From: Sphingobacteriaceae bacterium GW460-11-11-14-LB5
GTDB lineage: Bacteria > Bacteroidota > Bacteroidia > Sphingobacteriales > Sphingobacteriaceae
DNA: 64,000 bases
NCBI GenBank assembly: GCA_002151545.1
Contig: CP021237.1
Span: 5,146,001 to 5,210,000, forward strand
Reading direction: 5' to 3'
Each line of letters starts with the position of its first letter. The first letter of the stretch is position 1. The notes below the pieces were generated by a model. It saw only the letters and a list, made by a program, of their open reading frames with translations. It did no database searches and was not told where the DNA came from. The translations under genes and the position numbers were made by a program. Below are positions 35,487 to 45,500 of this stretch, piece after piece.

Positions 35487-36563
35487 ATGAGCAGAGCAAT
35501 AAATACGGTAATTACCGGCACTGGAAGTTATATCCCACAGAATATTATTTCTGGTCGTGAATTCTTAAATTCTACGTTTTTTGAGAATGGTAACCGATTG
35601 GAGAAAGAGAATGCAGAGATCATTGACAAATTCTCTGAAATTACGGAAATCGTAGAAAGACGCTACGCCTGCCCCGAGCAGTTAAGCAATCATATCGGCG
35701 CAAAAGCTGCAGAAAAAGCCATTGAAAATGCAGGTATTGATAAAGAAACTTTAGACTATATTATATTCTGCCATAATTTTGGTGATATCCCTTTGGGTAG
35801 CAACCGCATTGATATTTTGCCGTCTTTAGCTTCAAAGGTGAAACAACAGTTAGGAATTGAGAATCCAGACTGCGTTGCCTACGACATCATTTTTGGTTGC
35901 CCGGGTTGGGTTCAGGGTGCAATACAGGCAGATTATTATATTAAAAGCGGCGATGCAAAACGTGTTATGGTGATTGGTGCAGAAACCTTAAGCCGTATTA
36001 TCGATCCGCATGACCGTGATAGCATGATTTTTTCGGATGGTGCCGGAGCGGTAATTTTCGAAGCAGAAGAATCAGCAGAAAAAAGAGGAATATTAGCACA
36101 TAAAACAGAAACACACGCCGTTAATCATGGTAATTTACTCACCATGGGTAAAGGATCTCATCCCGATGAGACCAGCGGAAACTTTTACCTGAAAATGAAT
36201 GGGCGTAAGCTGTACGAATTTGCGGTAATCCAGGTACCCCAGGTAATTAAAAAAGCCATTGATAAAGCGGGTTTGAGTGTTGAAGATGTAAATATTGTAT
36301 TCGTTCACCAGGCCAACGGCAAAATGGATACCGCTATCATGAAACGTTTGTTCAAACTTTATGGTAAAGATACGGTGCCTGAAAATTTGGTTCCAATGAC
36401 GATTTCATGGTTAGGAAACAGTTCGGTTGCCACTGTGCCAACCTTATTAGACCTGGTATTAAAAGGCGAAGTTAAAGGCTATAAAGTTAAGGCTGGCGAT
36501 GTAGCTGTTTTTGCTTCAGTAGGAGCAGGGATGCACATTAATGCTTTTATACACCGCTTCTAA
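35487..36563 (+). CDS. 3-oxoacyl-ACP synthase III family (KAS III-like) enzyme
   Basis: A 358-residue thiolase-fold enzyme that starts fatty-acid or polyketide chains by condensing an acyl-CoA with malonyl-ACP. The Cys-His-Asn triad is visible: C138 in IIFGCPGWVQG, His in VFVHQANGKMD near 274, Asn in SWLGNSSVATV near 311. The N-terminal INTVITGTGSYIP and the end ASVGAGMHINAFIHR are typical. It is about 30 residues longer than housekeeping FabH and its partner genes are absent, so it is probably a specialised KAS III. It follows the second regulator by 78 nt. An imperfect inverted repeat with ATACCG and CGGTAT arms lies just before its start. Confidence 0.88.
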   Translation: MSRAINTVITGTGSYIPQNIISGREFLNSTFFENGNRLEKENAEIIDKFSEITEIVERRYACPEQLSNHIGAKAAEKAIENAGIDKETLDYIIFCHNFGDIPLGSNRIDILPSLASKVKQQLGIENPDCVAYDIIFGCPGWVQGAIQADYYIKSGDAKRVMVIGAETLSRIIDPHDRDSMIFSDGAGAVIFEAEESAEKRGILAHKTETHAVNHGNLLTMGKGSHPDETSGNFYLKMNGRKLYEFAVIQVPQVIKKAIDKAGLSVEDVNIVFVHQANGKMDTAIMKRLFKLYGKDTVPENLVPMTISWLGNSSVATVPTLLDLVLKGEVKGYKVKAGDVAVFASVGAGMHINAFIHRF

Positions 36564-38047
36564 TTCGCTAACCGTTTTAATCCGGCCTTAGCCTGGCTTT
36601 CAATACTGCTTTCAAATTCATGATTTTTCATGGCAATGGCTGTATTGAAAGCCTCTTTCGCTTTTACGTTATTTTTCCTTCTCTCGTAAACCTTTCCCAT
36701 CTGTACCGCTGCATTTGCAGCGAAATAATATTTTAGATTTTTACCTTCATTAATGGTTTGCTGGTAGGCTGCTAACGCCTGATCGTCCTTCCCTAAATCG
36801 TCATAAATCCTACCCAAACGGTAGTTCAGTTCCGTTTTATCCTTATCGTTGGTATAATCAGCCGCTTTTTTATCATCAAGTATCTGCAAGGCCCTGCTTA
36901 AATAGCCACCATCAAACAACAGCCGGGCTTTTAACAGGTCAATGGTTGGCGTTCCTGCGGTAGCTTCCGCTTTTGCCTGCTTGTCCTTTTCCATGTAAGT
37001 ATATCCGTTTTTAACTGCCTTGGCTGCAAATGCCGCATAAGCCGCCTTATCTCCTTTCAGAAGCGAGATCCAGCCCAAATGAAGATAAGCGTCCTTCACA
37101 AAATTAACGCCCCTGGTGGCCTGCAAAAATCGGTTAAAATAGGTTGCCGAGTTAAGGTCGAGTTTATTCAGGTGCGCTATTCCTTCCAGATAATCTAAGT
37201 AGGGAAAAGGCTGATAGACGCCGCCTTCAGGCCGTTTGGCTAAAATAGCAATGGCTTCTTCGCTATGCCCGTTTTTAATGCACACATAACTCTGCAAATA
37301 ACTTTTCAGTAAACTGGTATCGGCAATTCGATCGGTATATTTTATGGTTTTGGCATAGGCCTGCGGGCTATGTGCCACATCGGTTAATACATAGGCATAA
37401 TAAAACACCACTTCCTCGTAAAAAGGTTCGTAGGAAGATTTAGGTAGGTTATCAGCCAGCTTTTCGAACATATTTAATCCGTTCTGAAGGTTTCCCTTAA
37501 TTCCAAAAGTAGATAAAGCTGTTTTTAAAGCGCCATCCGGAAGATTTCCCAGAACCGCATTAATCAGCCCCAGCCCCTTTAAGTTCAGGTGAAAGTTCGG
37601 AAACTTTTTATTGTTCTCCTGCAAAAGACTGTTTGCTTTCTTAACTTCCATAGCTGCGTTGAAATATTCACCAAAACGCCCACGGATGAGCGCCCATTGT
37701 AAATTAATTTCTGCCTGCGCATACAGGTAATAGGGCGAACTTTTATCATCATCACTTATCTGATCTAAGCGTGTAGACTTGTTGCCTTTCAGGCGGTCAA
37801 AATCAGCTTTGCTCTCAGAAGTTAAAACCGTAAAATAATCTACATAGTTTTCTAAAAGCGGAATAATGGAATTATTGGGGTGTTGTTTTTTCTCTGTGGA
37901 GATATAAGCTCTCGCATTGCCTAATTTAAGTTCGAATATACTTTTATACGCATTTAGGCAATTGTTGTTAAAGTCGAAATTTGCAAATAAAGATGTCGGT
38001 AACAGGAGAAGAGCAGAAAACGCAAAAACAGGGAAGATTTTAGTCAT
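36560..38047 (-). CDS. Exported TPR-repeat protein
   Basis: A 495-residue protein with a signal peptide (VFAFSALLLLPTSLFA). The mature part is helical and contains tetratricopeptide-like units, the clearest being LNYRLGRIYDDLGKDDQALA near 405-425 and AANAAVQMGKVYERRKNNVK after it. Other helices such as AYLHLGWISLLKGDKAAYAA also fit TPR spacing. Such proteins act as periplasmic scaffolds; no enzyme motif is seen. Its end overlaps the opposing KAS III gene by 4 nt, so the two are convergent without room for a terminator. Confidence 0.82.
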   Translation of the reverse strand: MTKIFPVFAFSALLLLPTSLFANFDFNNNCLNAYKSIFELKLGNARAYISTEKKQHPNNSIIPLLENYVDYFTVLTSESKADFDRLKGNKSTRLDQISDDDKSSPYYLYAQAEINLQWALIRGRFGEYFNAAMEVKKANSLLQENNKKFPNFHLNLKGLGLINAVLGNLPDGALKTALSTFGIKGNLQNGLNMFEKLADNLPKSSYEPFYEEVVFYYAYVLTDVAHSPQAYAKTIKYTDRIADTSLLKSYLQSYVCIKNGHSEEAIAILAKRPEGGVYQPFPYLDYLEGIAHLNKLDLNSATYFNRFLQATRGVNFVKDAYLHLGWISLLKGDKAAYAAFAAKAVKNGYTYMEKDKQAKAEATAGTPTIDLLKARLLFDGGYLSRALQILDDKKAADYTNDKDKTELNYRLGRIYDDLGKDDQALAAYQQTINEGKNLKYYFAANAAVQMGKVYERRKNNVKAKEAFNTAIAMKNHEFESSIESQAKAGLKRLAN

Positions 38048-38159
38048 TCGGGATTATATTTCAGTTTGATCCTGCGCTATAGCAACAGTAATTCACATTT
38101 AAACAAATATCTACATTAAACGCTAAAATCGTACTCTTGTTTTGCGTAAACAAAAATAG

Positions 38160-38197
38160 GCCAAAACAAAAACGTCCCGATTAAATCGGGACGTTTT
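38160..38197 (-). terminator. Terminator of the Nif3/zinc-ribbon operon
   Basis: AAAACGTCCCGAT (38169-38181) and ATCGGGACGTTTT (38185-38197) form a perfect 13-bp stem with a 3-nt loop; the minus strand continues TGTTTTGG. The core equals that of the hairpins at 25966 and 41577. Confidence 0.85.
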
Positions 38198-38216
38198 AAA
38201 AATTTTAAGCTATTGA

Positions 38217-38960
38217 TTAGGCTTCTGCTACTTCGTGAGTTAAAGCTTCATCAACCAAAATACGACCACAGTGCTCGCAAACGATAATTTTTTTACGCTG
38301 ACGAATATCTAACTGACGTTGAGGTGGAATCTGGTTAAAACAACCTGAGCAAGAATCGCGATCGATTGTTACGACTGCTAAACCATTTACCGCATTTTTG
38401 CGTAAACGTTTGTAGGCAACCAATAAACGTTCTTCGATCTGAGGCTCCGCTTTATCTGCTTTCTTTTGTAAATCTTGCTCTTCTTTTTCAGTTTCAGCAG
38501 TAATTACATCAAGTTCACCTTTTTTAATGTCTAAATCTTTCTTTCTGCCATCTAACTCTGCTTTAGCTGCTTCGTAGATTTCAGTTTTAGAAGTGATTTC
38601 GAAACCATGTTCTTTAATTTTCTTTTCAGAAACTTGGATATCTAAACCTTGAATCTCAATTTCTTTCGTTAAAGCATCGTATTCACGGTTGTTTTTAACT
38701 TCTTTTAATTGAGTATCGTATCTTTTGATGGCTGCTTGCGCATCTTTAATTGTATTTTTACGGGTTACGATTGAATCCTCAAGATCATCAAGTTCGCCTT
38801 TGATTTTTGCAATTCTAGTTTCTAATCCTAAAACGTCATCCTCAAGATCGGCTACTTCCATTGGTAATTCACCACGTACCTGGCGGATCTTATCAATTTT
38901 GGTGTGGATATTTTGTAATTCGTATAAAGCTTTTAGCTTTTGTTCTACGGTTTGTTCCAT
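38217..38960 (-). CDS. Coiled-coil protein with C4-type zinc ribbon
   Basis: A 247-residue cytosolic protein. Residues about 10-180 form a long antiparallel coiled coil (LEDDVLGLETRIAKIKGELD and KEEQDLQKKADKAEPQIEER). The C-terminus has a four-cysteine zinc ribbon, CSGC then CEHC, of the zf-RING_7 (PF02591) type. The family is widespread and of unclear function; related proteins are linked to nucleic-acid or ribosome metabolism. Its ATG overlaps the Nif3 stop by one base, so the two genes are coupled, a pairing that is common in this phylum and suggests a shared process. Confidence 0.9.
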   Translation of the reverse strand: MEQTVEQKLKALYELQNIHTKIDKIRQVRGELPMEVADLEDDVLGLETRIAKIKGELDDLEDSIVTRKNTIKDAQAAIKRYDTQLKEVKNNREYDALTKEIEIQGLDIQVSEKKIKEHGFEITSKTEIYEAAKAELDGRKKDLDIKKGELDVITAETEKEEQDLQKKADKAEPQIEERLLVAYKRLRKNAVNGLAVVTIDRDSCSGCFNQIPPQRQLDIRQRKKIIVCEHCGRILVDEALTHEVAEA

Positions 38961-40057
38961 TAAAACAAGTAATTTATGGGGTTTGTATTTTGCTCCGTTA
39001 AACGGATTGCAAAGTTAGTAAATTTTTTCTGAATAATTTCAAGCAATAAATTTGAGGTAAATTGTTCAGTTTCAAAGTGTCCGATGTCGGCAATGATCAG
39101 TTTTTCCTCTGCATCAAAAAACTCGTGATATTTAAAATCGGCAGTGATAAAAGCATCCGCCCCCGCAGCAATGGCCTCTTTTAAAAGGAAGCTTCCTGAG
39201 CCACCACAAACGGCCACTTTTTTGATTCTTTTACCAATTACCTCGGTATGCCTAACCACTTTGGCCTGCATCCTGTCTTTTACCAGGTGTAAAAAATCAT
39301 AGGCATCCATATCATACTCCAGCCAGCCCACCATACCCGAGCCCACCAGCTGGTGTTTATTTTCGAGTTTGTAAATATCGTAAGCGACTTCTTCATAAGG
39401 ATGGTTTTCGAACAGTGCAACCAGAATTTTGCGTTCGGCTTGTGTAGGGTAAACCATTTCAATCCGCACTTCTGCCTCGCGATGACGAATTCCTCTTTCA
39501 CCCACAAAAGGGTCTGAATCTTCGTTACCCTTAAATGTACCAAAACCATCGGCATTGAAACTGCATTCGCTATAGTTGCCAATATTGCCTGCACCCGCAT
39601 AAAACAATGCAGACCGCAATTGCTCTGCCTGGGCCTGCGGACAATAGGTAACCAGTTTTTTCAAAAGACCTGTTTTAGGTGAAAGTACTTTGGTACCTGT
39701 TAAGCCTAAACGCTCACAAATCCTCGCATTTACGCCGGTATGGATACTATCAAGATTGGTATGGATGGCATAAAGCGCAATATTATTTCTAATGGCTTTA
39801 AGCACTACCCGTTCCACATAATTTTTACCGTTGAGCTTTTTTAAACCTTTAAAAACAATTGGATGGTGTGTAATAATCAGGTTGCAGCCTGTCGAAATCG
39901 CCTCGTCTACAATCTTTTCTACACAATCTAAAGCGACCAAAGCACCGCGGATTTCCATATTCGGATCGCCAACAATTAAACCAGAGTTGTCATAATCTTC
40001 CTGATAATTAAGTGGTGCGATGCTTTCTAAATAGTTCGTTATTTCGGCTAATTTCAT
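38960..40057 (-). CDS. Nif3-like dinuclear metal-centre protein (DUF34)
   Basis: A 365-residue member of the Nif3/YbgI family, which forms hexameric toroids with a two-metal site in each subunit. Metal ligands are visible in LIITHHPIVFKG near 60-71, in AIHTNLDSIHTGVN near 97-110, and in ADIGHFETEQ near the end. The middle 120 residues (about 130-255) are the PII-like insert found in long family members. Some homologs hydrolyse GTP-related cyclohydrolase substrates, but the role is not settled. It is the first gene of a two-gene operon with the zinc-ribbon protein. Confidence 0.92.
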   Translation of the reverse strand: MKLAEITNYLESIAPLNYQEDYDNSGLIVGDPNMEIRGALVALDCVEKIVDEAISTGCNLIITHHPIVFKGLKKLNGKNYVERVVLKAIRNNIALYAIHTNLDSIHTGVNARICERLGLTGTKVLSPKTGLLKKLVTYCPQAQAEQLRSALFYAGAGNIGNYSECSFNADGFGTFKGNEDSDPFVGERGIRHREAEVRIEMVYPTQAERKILVALFENHPYEEVAYDIYKLENKHQLVGSGMVGWLEYDMDAYDFLHLVKDRMQAKVVRHTEVIGKRIKKVAVCGGSGSFLLKEAIAAGADAFITADFKYHEFFDAEEKLIIADIGHFETEQFTSNLLLEIIQKKFTNFAIRLTEQNTNPINYLF

Positions 40058-40152
40058 TTGATAAATATATAGATAATGTATTTTTCCTATTTATTGTTAG
40101 ACTTTGTTTTCTATATAATTCAAGAGCCATTTGTTGTATTATGAATTCTCCT

Positions 40153-41472
40153 TTAATTATTTAGCGTAAGTTTTCTAATTTTTTTTGGTCCGGCACCAAA
40201 TAACAACCCACCATTTTGTATGAAAATAATATCACCATTAGCTTTTGCAGCTAGAGAACCAAGTCCTCCCAAACCAGAAATTCTGGCATTATAATAGTCT
40301 GGACCATGGCCAGTCTGCTTTCCATACCCAGCAATAGTACTAATTTTATTATCGCTTGATGATAGCTTTCTGATGACAGCATTTCCAATGTCAGAAATAA
40401 ACACGTTCCCTAAATCATCAACAGCGACTCCACTGGGATAATTTAATTGCGCATTTGTACCTATATCCCCATCTCCAGAATAACCTTGTTTTCCATCCCC
40501 AGCTATTACTCTGATTTTTCCATCCAAGTTGTATTTCCATATGCAGTTATTAATTCCATCGCATATGTAGAGATTAGCATCCTTATCCACGGATAGTTTT
40601 GTTGGGGCAAGCCAGATATCTAAAGCCGAAATAGGTGAGGGATTAAATTTTTGTCCTGTGTAATCCTTAGCCCCAATTATTGTTTTAATCATCCCTGTCT
40701 TTTTTTCGATCATCCTCACCCTTGCTTCGTCTACTACATAAATATTTCCTTCATGATCAACAGCTATTTCCTTTGGATTGCCCAGAGATGACTCTTTATA
40801 TGGAACATTGTCTATAACTGGCTTCCCAGGGCTCATTAAAGTTGTAACGGCTTTTGATAATTTATCGACTTTTTTTAAATAGCTTCCGGCACAGTATAAA
40901 AGATCTCCGGAAGGGTCTATTGCTAAACCCAAAGGATTTAAAATATCGTCAACCCACCTAGAACTATTAGAAGTGTTTTTTAAAACTTTCAAAATCCCAA
41001 ATGTTTGTGTTATATAAATATTCCCCTCTGAATCTGATGTTAAAGAATTAGGGGAATACTCCATACTTGGAATAATTGTTGAGATTAAGTATGGAGTACT
41101 AGGCGTAGCCACTCGAAAATACCTGGATATTTTTTTATCCACTTCAAAGACAAGAGAATCACGAGTTAATTTCTTAAGCGGAAACAAACCACCGAGCGAT
41201 TGTAAAGTCGAGTCATTGGAAAAACGCCAATTAATTAATGCATCTCCCGCAGTCCCATTCCAAAGCGCCAAACCTGAATGATTTGCATCAAAATATATAG
41301 CTTTTGATGTATTAGGATTTTTAACCCCTATCCAATAGCCAGATAAAATATTTGTATCAATTTTAATGATGGGCTTTGTTTTATCATCTGGATCAATTGT
41401 ATTGGGAATTTGCTTCTTACATGATACAAATGCGAGCGTTAGCAAAATCAATAGACTATTTTTTTTTAACAT
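40153..41472 (-). CDS. NHL-repeat lipoprotein
   Basis: A 439-residue lipoprotein. The signal sequence LLILLTLAFVSCKK has the lipobox cysteine near residue 18. A short Ig-like or jelly-roll region (about 30-120) is followed by an NHL-type beta-propeller: repeated units such as EIAVDHEGNIYVVDEARVRM, then LSVDKDANLYICDGINNCIW and GVAVDDLGNVFISDIGNAVI, each with a following IAGYG- or IAGDG-type turn. At least six blades are visible. NHL propellers bind proteins, RNA or glycans; this one should face the periplasm or the surface. It is transcribed alone. Confidence 0.88.
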   Translation of the reverse strand: MLKKNSLLILLTLAFVSCKKQIPNTIDPDDKTKPIIKIDTNILSGYWIGVKNPNTSKAIYFDANHSGLALWNGTAGDALINWRFSNDSTLQSLGGLFPLKKLTRDSLVFEVDKKISRYFRVATPSTPYLISTIIPSMEYSPNSLTSDSEGNIYITQTFGILKVLKNTSNSSRWVDDILNPLGLAIDPSGDLLYCAGSYLKKVDKLSKAVTTLMSPGKPVIDNVPYKESSLGNPKEIAVDHEGNIYVVDEARVRMIEKKTGMIKTIIGAKDYTGQKFNPSPISALDIWLAPTKLSVDKDANLYICDGINNCIWKYNLDGKIRVIAGDGKQGYSGDGDIGTNAQLNYPSGVAVDDLGNVFISDIGNAVIRKLSSSDNKISTIAGYGKQTGHGPDYYNARISGLGGLGSLAAKANGDIIFIQNGGLLFGAGPKKIRKLTLNN

Positions 41473-41576
41473 AGAGCGTTCTTTATCATGTAAATATTAA
41501 AATATTTAAAGAGAAAACAAAAAAGCTTAATGATATATAGTATTTGGATATTTGCTCAAAAAAGTTGTTAGGATTA

Positions 41577-41613
41577 ACAAGTCCGTCCCGATCTAAAATC
41601 GGGACGGACTTGT
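41577..41613. terminator. Strong 16-bp hairpin with GTCCCGAT core
   Basis: ACAAGTCCGTCCCGAT (41577-41592) is the perfect reverse complement of 41598-41613, with a 5-nt loop. No T run flanks it on either strand, so it is not a classical terminator, though it lies after the TM2/DUF2752 genes (minus). It shares its core with two true terminators in the window. Confidence 0.65.
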
Positions 41614-41691
41614 CGTGTATGGTGGGACGAACATTAAAAATTATGCTGTCTTGGCTTTCCAAAAAATATTAACCGTAAAAAAATGATAGGC

Positions 41692-42060
41692 TTACTGAAA
41701 ACCGCCCATTCTTACCATCTGTAAGCTTTCGAAAACCATTTTCTGGTTGTGTTCAAAAGCCAGGGTTTTGTGGTTTACCACATCGATAATCGATCCGATA
41801 AAACATAAACCTGCGGTTACCAGGTATAAAATACCCATCCCAATCTGCCCGATGATAAACCTTTGCAATCCTGGAACAGCAAATAAACCGATTAAACAGA
41901 ATATAAGCATATCTGATGGATTTTTCCTTTTGCTGCTGTAAACCATTAGGAAGTTACGCAACTGCTGCTCGGTTAATCCAGTGGTGGCCTGCTGTAAGTA
42001 TGAAAATTCTTCTGGCGTTATGCCTGGTAACGACATTAGCGGTGATTGATATATATCCAT
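41692..42060 (-). CDS. TM2-domain membrane protein
   Basis: A 122-residue inner-membrane protein. Residues 1-50 are a soluble helical lead (PGITPEEFSYLQQATTGLTE). Then follows a TM2 domain: two helices at about 52-70 and 75-97 joined by a short turn, with the family core GLQRFIIGQIGMGILYLVTA. TM2 proteins are of unknown function; the short charged turn after helix one is characteristic. It lies 5 nt downstream of the DUF2752 gene on the same strand; these two families often occur together in Bacteroidota. Confidence 0.9.
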   Translation of the reverse strand: MDIYQSPLMSLPGITPEEFSYLQQATTGLTEQQLRNFLMVYSSKRKNPSDMLIFCLIGLFAVPGLQRFIIGQIGMGILYLVTAGLCFIGSIIDVVNHKTLAFEHNQKMVFESLQMVRMGGFQ

Positions 42061-42065
42061 GGTTT

Positions 42066-42368
42066 CTATGTATTTGTGGTTGAAATTTTAAACTTATTTT
42101 TATTTTTTATCAATGTGTAAATTCTATAAACGATAATCAAAAGTGCCGGAAACCCAAACCAATGTTCGGAAAAGCTTTCGGTAAACTCGCCATGTAAAAT
42201 ATGGCTGATTGACCTGCCTATACCACATCCCGGACACCAGTCTTTAAAACCTAAATTGGCCAAAGGACAAAGTGTAAAGTGATGCTCGTGGCTATTCGCT
42301 GTTGCCAGTAATACTAAAGCCGCTACCCAGAAAAAAAGTTCTAGTGGAAAGCTTTTGATGTACTTCAT
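42066..42368 (-). CDS. DUF2752 membrane protein
   Basis: A 100-residue protein of the DUF2752 family with two to three membrane helices. The hallmark is CPLANLGFKDWCPGCGIGRS, where the CPGCG motif lies at the membrane edge and may bind a metal. The family is common in Bacteroidota next to TM2 proteins, as here. Function unknown. The 230-nt space to the divergent mfd gene holds the promoters of both and an AATAAGATCTTATT palindrome of uncertain meaning. Confidence 0.88.
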   Translation of the reverse strand: MKYIKSFPLELFFWVAALVLLATANSHEHHFTLCPLANLGFKDWCPGCGIGRSISHILHGEFTESFSEHWFGFPALLIIVYRIYTLIKNKNKFKISTTNT

Positions 42369-42586
42369 TGTTTCACTTTTTATATAGTTTAGAGGCTATA
42401 GTGCACCCTTTGTTACATCAATTTGCCCCTAATCGACGAAAGGGGGATATATTTCGACAAAACGAGTAATGGAATCTAAGAATAAGATCTTATTTCTTTT
42501 CCTTTTTTGATTTTCACCTGCAACCCGGCCAAAAATAGTTAAAAAAACCTTTACACAAATTGCGGGTTAATATTAAAAGATAAGCT

Positions 42587-42594
42587 TATTTTTG
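42587..42594 (+). promoter_or_regulatory. -7 box of mfd
   Basis: TATTTTTG is an exact TAnnTTTG match. Only 4 nt separate it from the TTG start codon of mfd at 42599, so the mRNA is expected to be leaderless or nearly so. Confidence 0.55.
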
Positions 42595-42598
42595 TGCC

Positions 42599-45500
42599 TT
42601 GAACATCCGCGATTTAATAAACCGATACAAAACCGACGATAGGGTAACTCAATTTACCAAAGCGTTGAACAGCAGCAAAAACCCAAAAATACAATTAAAG
42701 GGATTGGTGGGTTCGGCTGACGCTATCGTTGCACTTTCTTCTTATTTCCTGTTACATAAGCCCATCCTGTTCGTTTTGCCCGACAGGGAAGAGGCCGCTT
42801 ATTTTCAATCCGACCTTGAAAGCGTATTGGATAAGCAGGTTTTATTGTTCCCCTCCTCTTACCGCAAATCTTTCGATTTTACCCAGGTAGATACCGCAAA
42901 TGTGCTGGCCCGGGCAGAGGTATTGAATGAGCTGAACCACGATTCGGAATACGGAAAAATTGTAGTTTCTTACCCCGAAGCCATTGCCGAAAAGGTAATT
43001 GACCGGTCTGCTTTAGAAAAAAACACGTTAGAAATTAGTTTAGGTGCTAAATTGGGCATCGATTTTATCAATGAATTTTTGATTGATTACGATTTCGACA
43101 GAAGAGACTTTGTTTATGAACCAGGGCAGTTTTCTATCCGTGGTGGTATTGTAGATATATTTTCTTTTTCTTCTGATTTACCCTACCGTATTGAGTTTTT
43201 TGGCGATGAGGTAGAAAGTATCAGAAGTTTTGAAATAGAAAGCCAGTTGTCGGTTGAAGATGTTAAATCGTTAACCATTGTACCCAACGTACAGGCCAAG
43301 TTTTTAACCGAAAGCAACATCAGCATTCTCGATTACATTGATCAGGATACACAGCTTTGGTTTAAGGATGTAGAGTTTACGCTCGATATTATTAAAGCGG
43401 GTTTTAAAAAAGCGGTTGAGCTGTGGAAAGCCCTTCCAGCGGCAGATAAAAACCAAAATCCCGAATGGATTGATCCTAAATTCGCCTTTACTGACGAAAA
43501 ATTATTGGGTGATCATCTTCAGGATTTTCCGATTATCGAATTCGGCAAGCAGTTTTTTTATAAAACCGACGACCGTTTTGAGTTTGAAACCAAGCCGCAG
43601 CCATCGTTTAATAAAGATTTCAATCTCCTGATCCATAACCTTAAGGAAAACGAAAAAGAAGGCATTGTTAATTTTATTTTTACTGATTCGCCAAAACAGA
43701 TTGAGCGTTTATATGCCATTTTAGAGGATATCGATAAAACCGCCAAGTTTACGCCAATCAATAGTATGCTGCGCGAGGGTTTTGTAGATCCGCAGATCCA
43801 AACGGCATTTTATACCGATCACCAGATTTTCGACCGTTATTATAAATATAAACTTAAAAAGGGTTATCAGAAAAGTCAGGCCATTACCCTGAAAGATCTT
43901 CGCGAACTAAAATCCGGAGATTATGTTACCCACATCGATCACGGGATTGGCAAATACGCCGGATTGGAAAAAGTAGAGGTAAATGGCAAAACCCAGGAAA
44001 TGATCCGTTTAATTTATGCAGATAACGACCTGCTTTATGTAAACATCAACTCCTTAAACCGCATCGCCAAATACAGTGGCAAAGAAAGTGGTGTGCCCAA
44101 GATGAATAAACTGGGGACCGATGCCTGGGACAAGCTAAAAAAAACCACTAAAAAAAAAGTTAAAGATATCGCTCGGGACCTGATCAAGTTATACGCTTTG
44201 CGCAAAACCCAGGCCGGAACGGCATTTTCACCAGATAGCTATTTACAGACCGAACTGGAGGCTTCTTTTATTTACGAAGACACCCCCGATCAGTTAAAGG
44301 CTACCCAGGATGTAAAAAAAGATATGGAATCGCCACACCCAATGGATCGTTTAGTGTGTGGTGATGTAGGCTTTGGAAAAACAGAGATCGCCGTGCGTGC
44401 AGCATTTAAAGCGGTGGCAGAAGGTAAACAGGCCGCTATTCTGGTGCCTACCACTATTCTGGCTTTACAGCATTTTAAAACCTTCTCTTCGCGCTTAAAA
44501 GATTTTCCGGTTACGGTTGATTACATTAACCGTTTTAAAACCAGTAAGCAGATTAAAGACACACTCGCTGAAGCCGCCGCCGGTAAGGTTGACATTTTAA
44601 TCGGCACACACCGTTTGCTGAGCAAGGACGTGAAGTTTAAAGATCTCGGCATCATGATTATTGATGAAGAGCAAAAATTTGGTGTTACCGCAAAAGAAAG
44701 ATTAAAAGCGGTACGTGTAAATGTCGATACTTTAACACTTACGGCTACGCCGATTCCGAGAACGCTACATTTTTCTTTAATGGGTGCAAGGGATTTATCC
44801 ATCATCAGTACACCACCACCTAACCGCCAACCGGTGAGTACGGAATTACATGTTTTTAACGATAAGCTGATCCAGGAAGCCGTTCAATTCGAATTGGATC
44901 GTGGCGGGCAGGTTTTCTTTATCCACAACCGCGTAAACGACCTGATGCAGTTGGGAGGGTTAATCCAGAAACTGGTCCCAAAAGCAAGGATAGGTATAGC
45001 CCACGGTCAGCTAGATGGCGATCAACTGGAAGATGTAATGCTCGATTTTATTAATGGAGAAAAAGATGTTTTAGTGGCTACCACGATTATCGAAGCTGGT
45101 TTAGATATCCCAAATGCCAATACCATTATCATTAACCATGCACATATGTTTGGTTTGAGCGATCTGCACCAAATGCGTGGCAGGGTAGGCCGGAGCAACA
45201 AGAAAGCCTTCTGTTATTTGCTTTCGCCACCATTATCTACTTTAACTTCTGAAGCCCGAAAGCGCTTAAGCGCTATTGAAGAGTTTTCTGATCTGGGAAG
45301 TGGTTTTAACGTAGCCATGCGCGATTTGGATATCCGTGGAAGTGGAAATTTATTGGGCGCCGAACAGAGCGGTTTCATTGCCGAAATCGGTTTTGAGATG
45401 TACCACAAAATTTTGGACGAAGCCATCCAGGAATTAAAAGAAGCTGAATTTAAAGGCCTCTTCGAAAATGAGCCTGCGCGTCCGTTTGTAGGTTTTACAC

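Noticed and set aside
42480..42500. AATAAGATCTTATT palindrome in the mfd-DUF2752 gap
   Set aside because: It is short and AT-rich, and no second copy or link with a promoter element was found.
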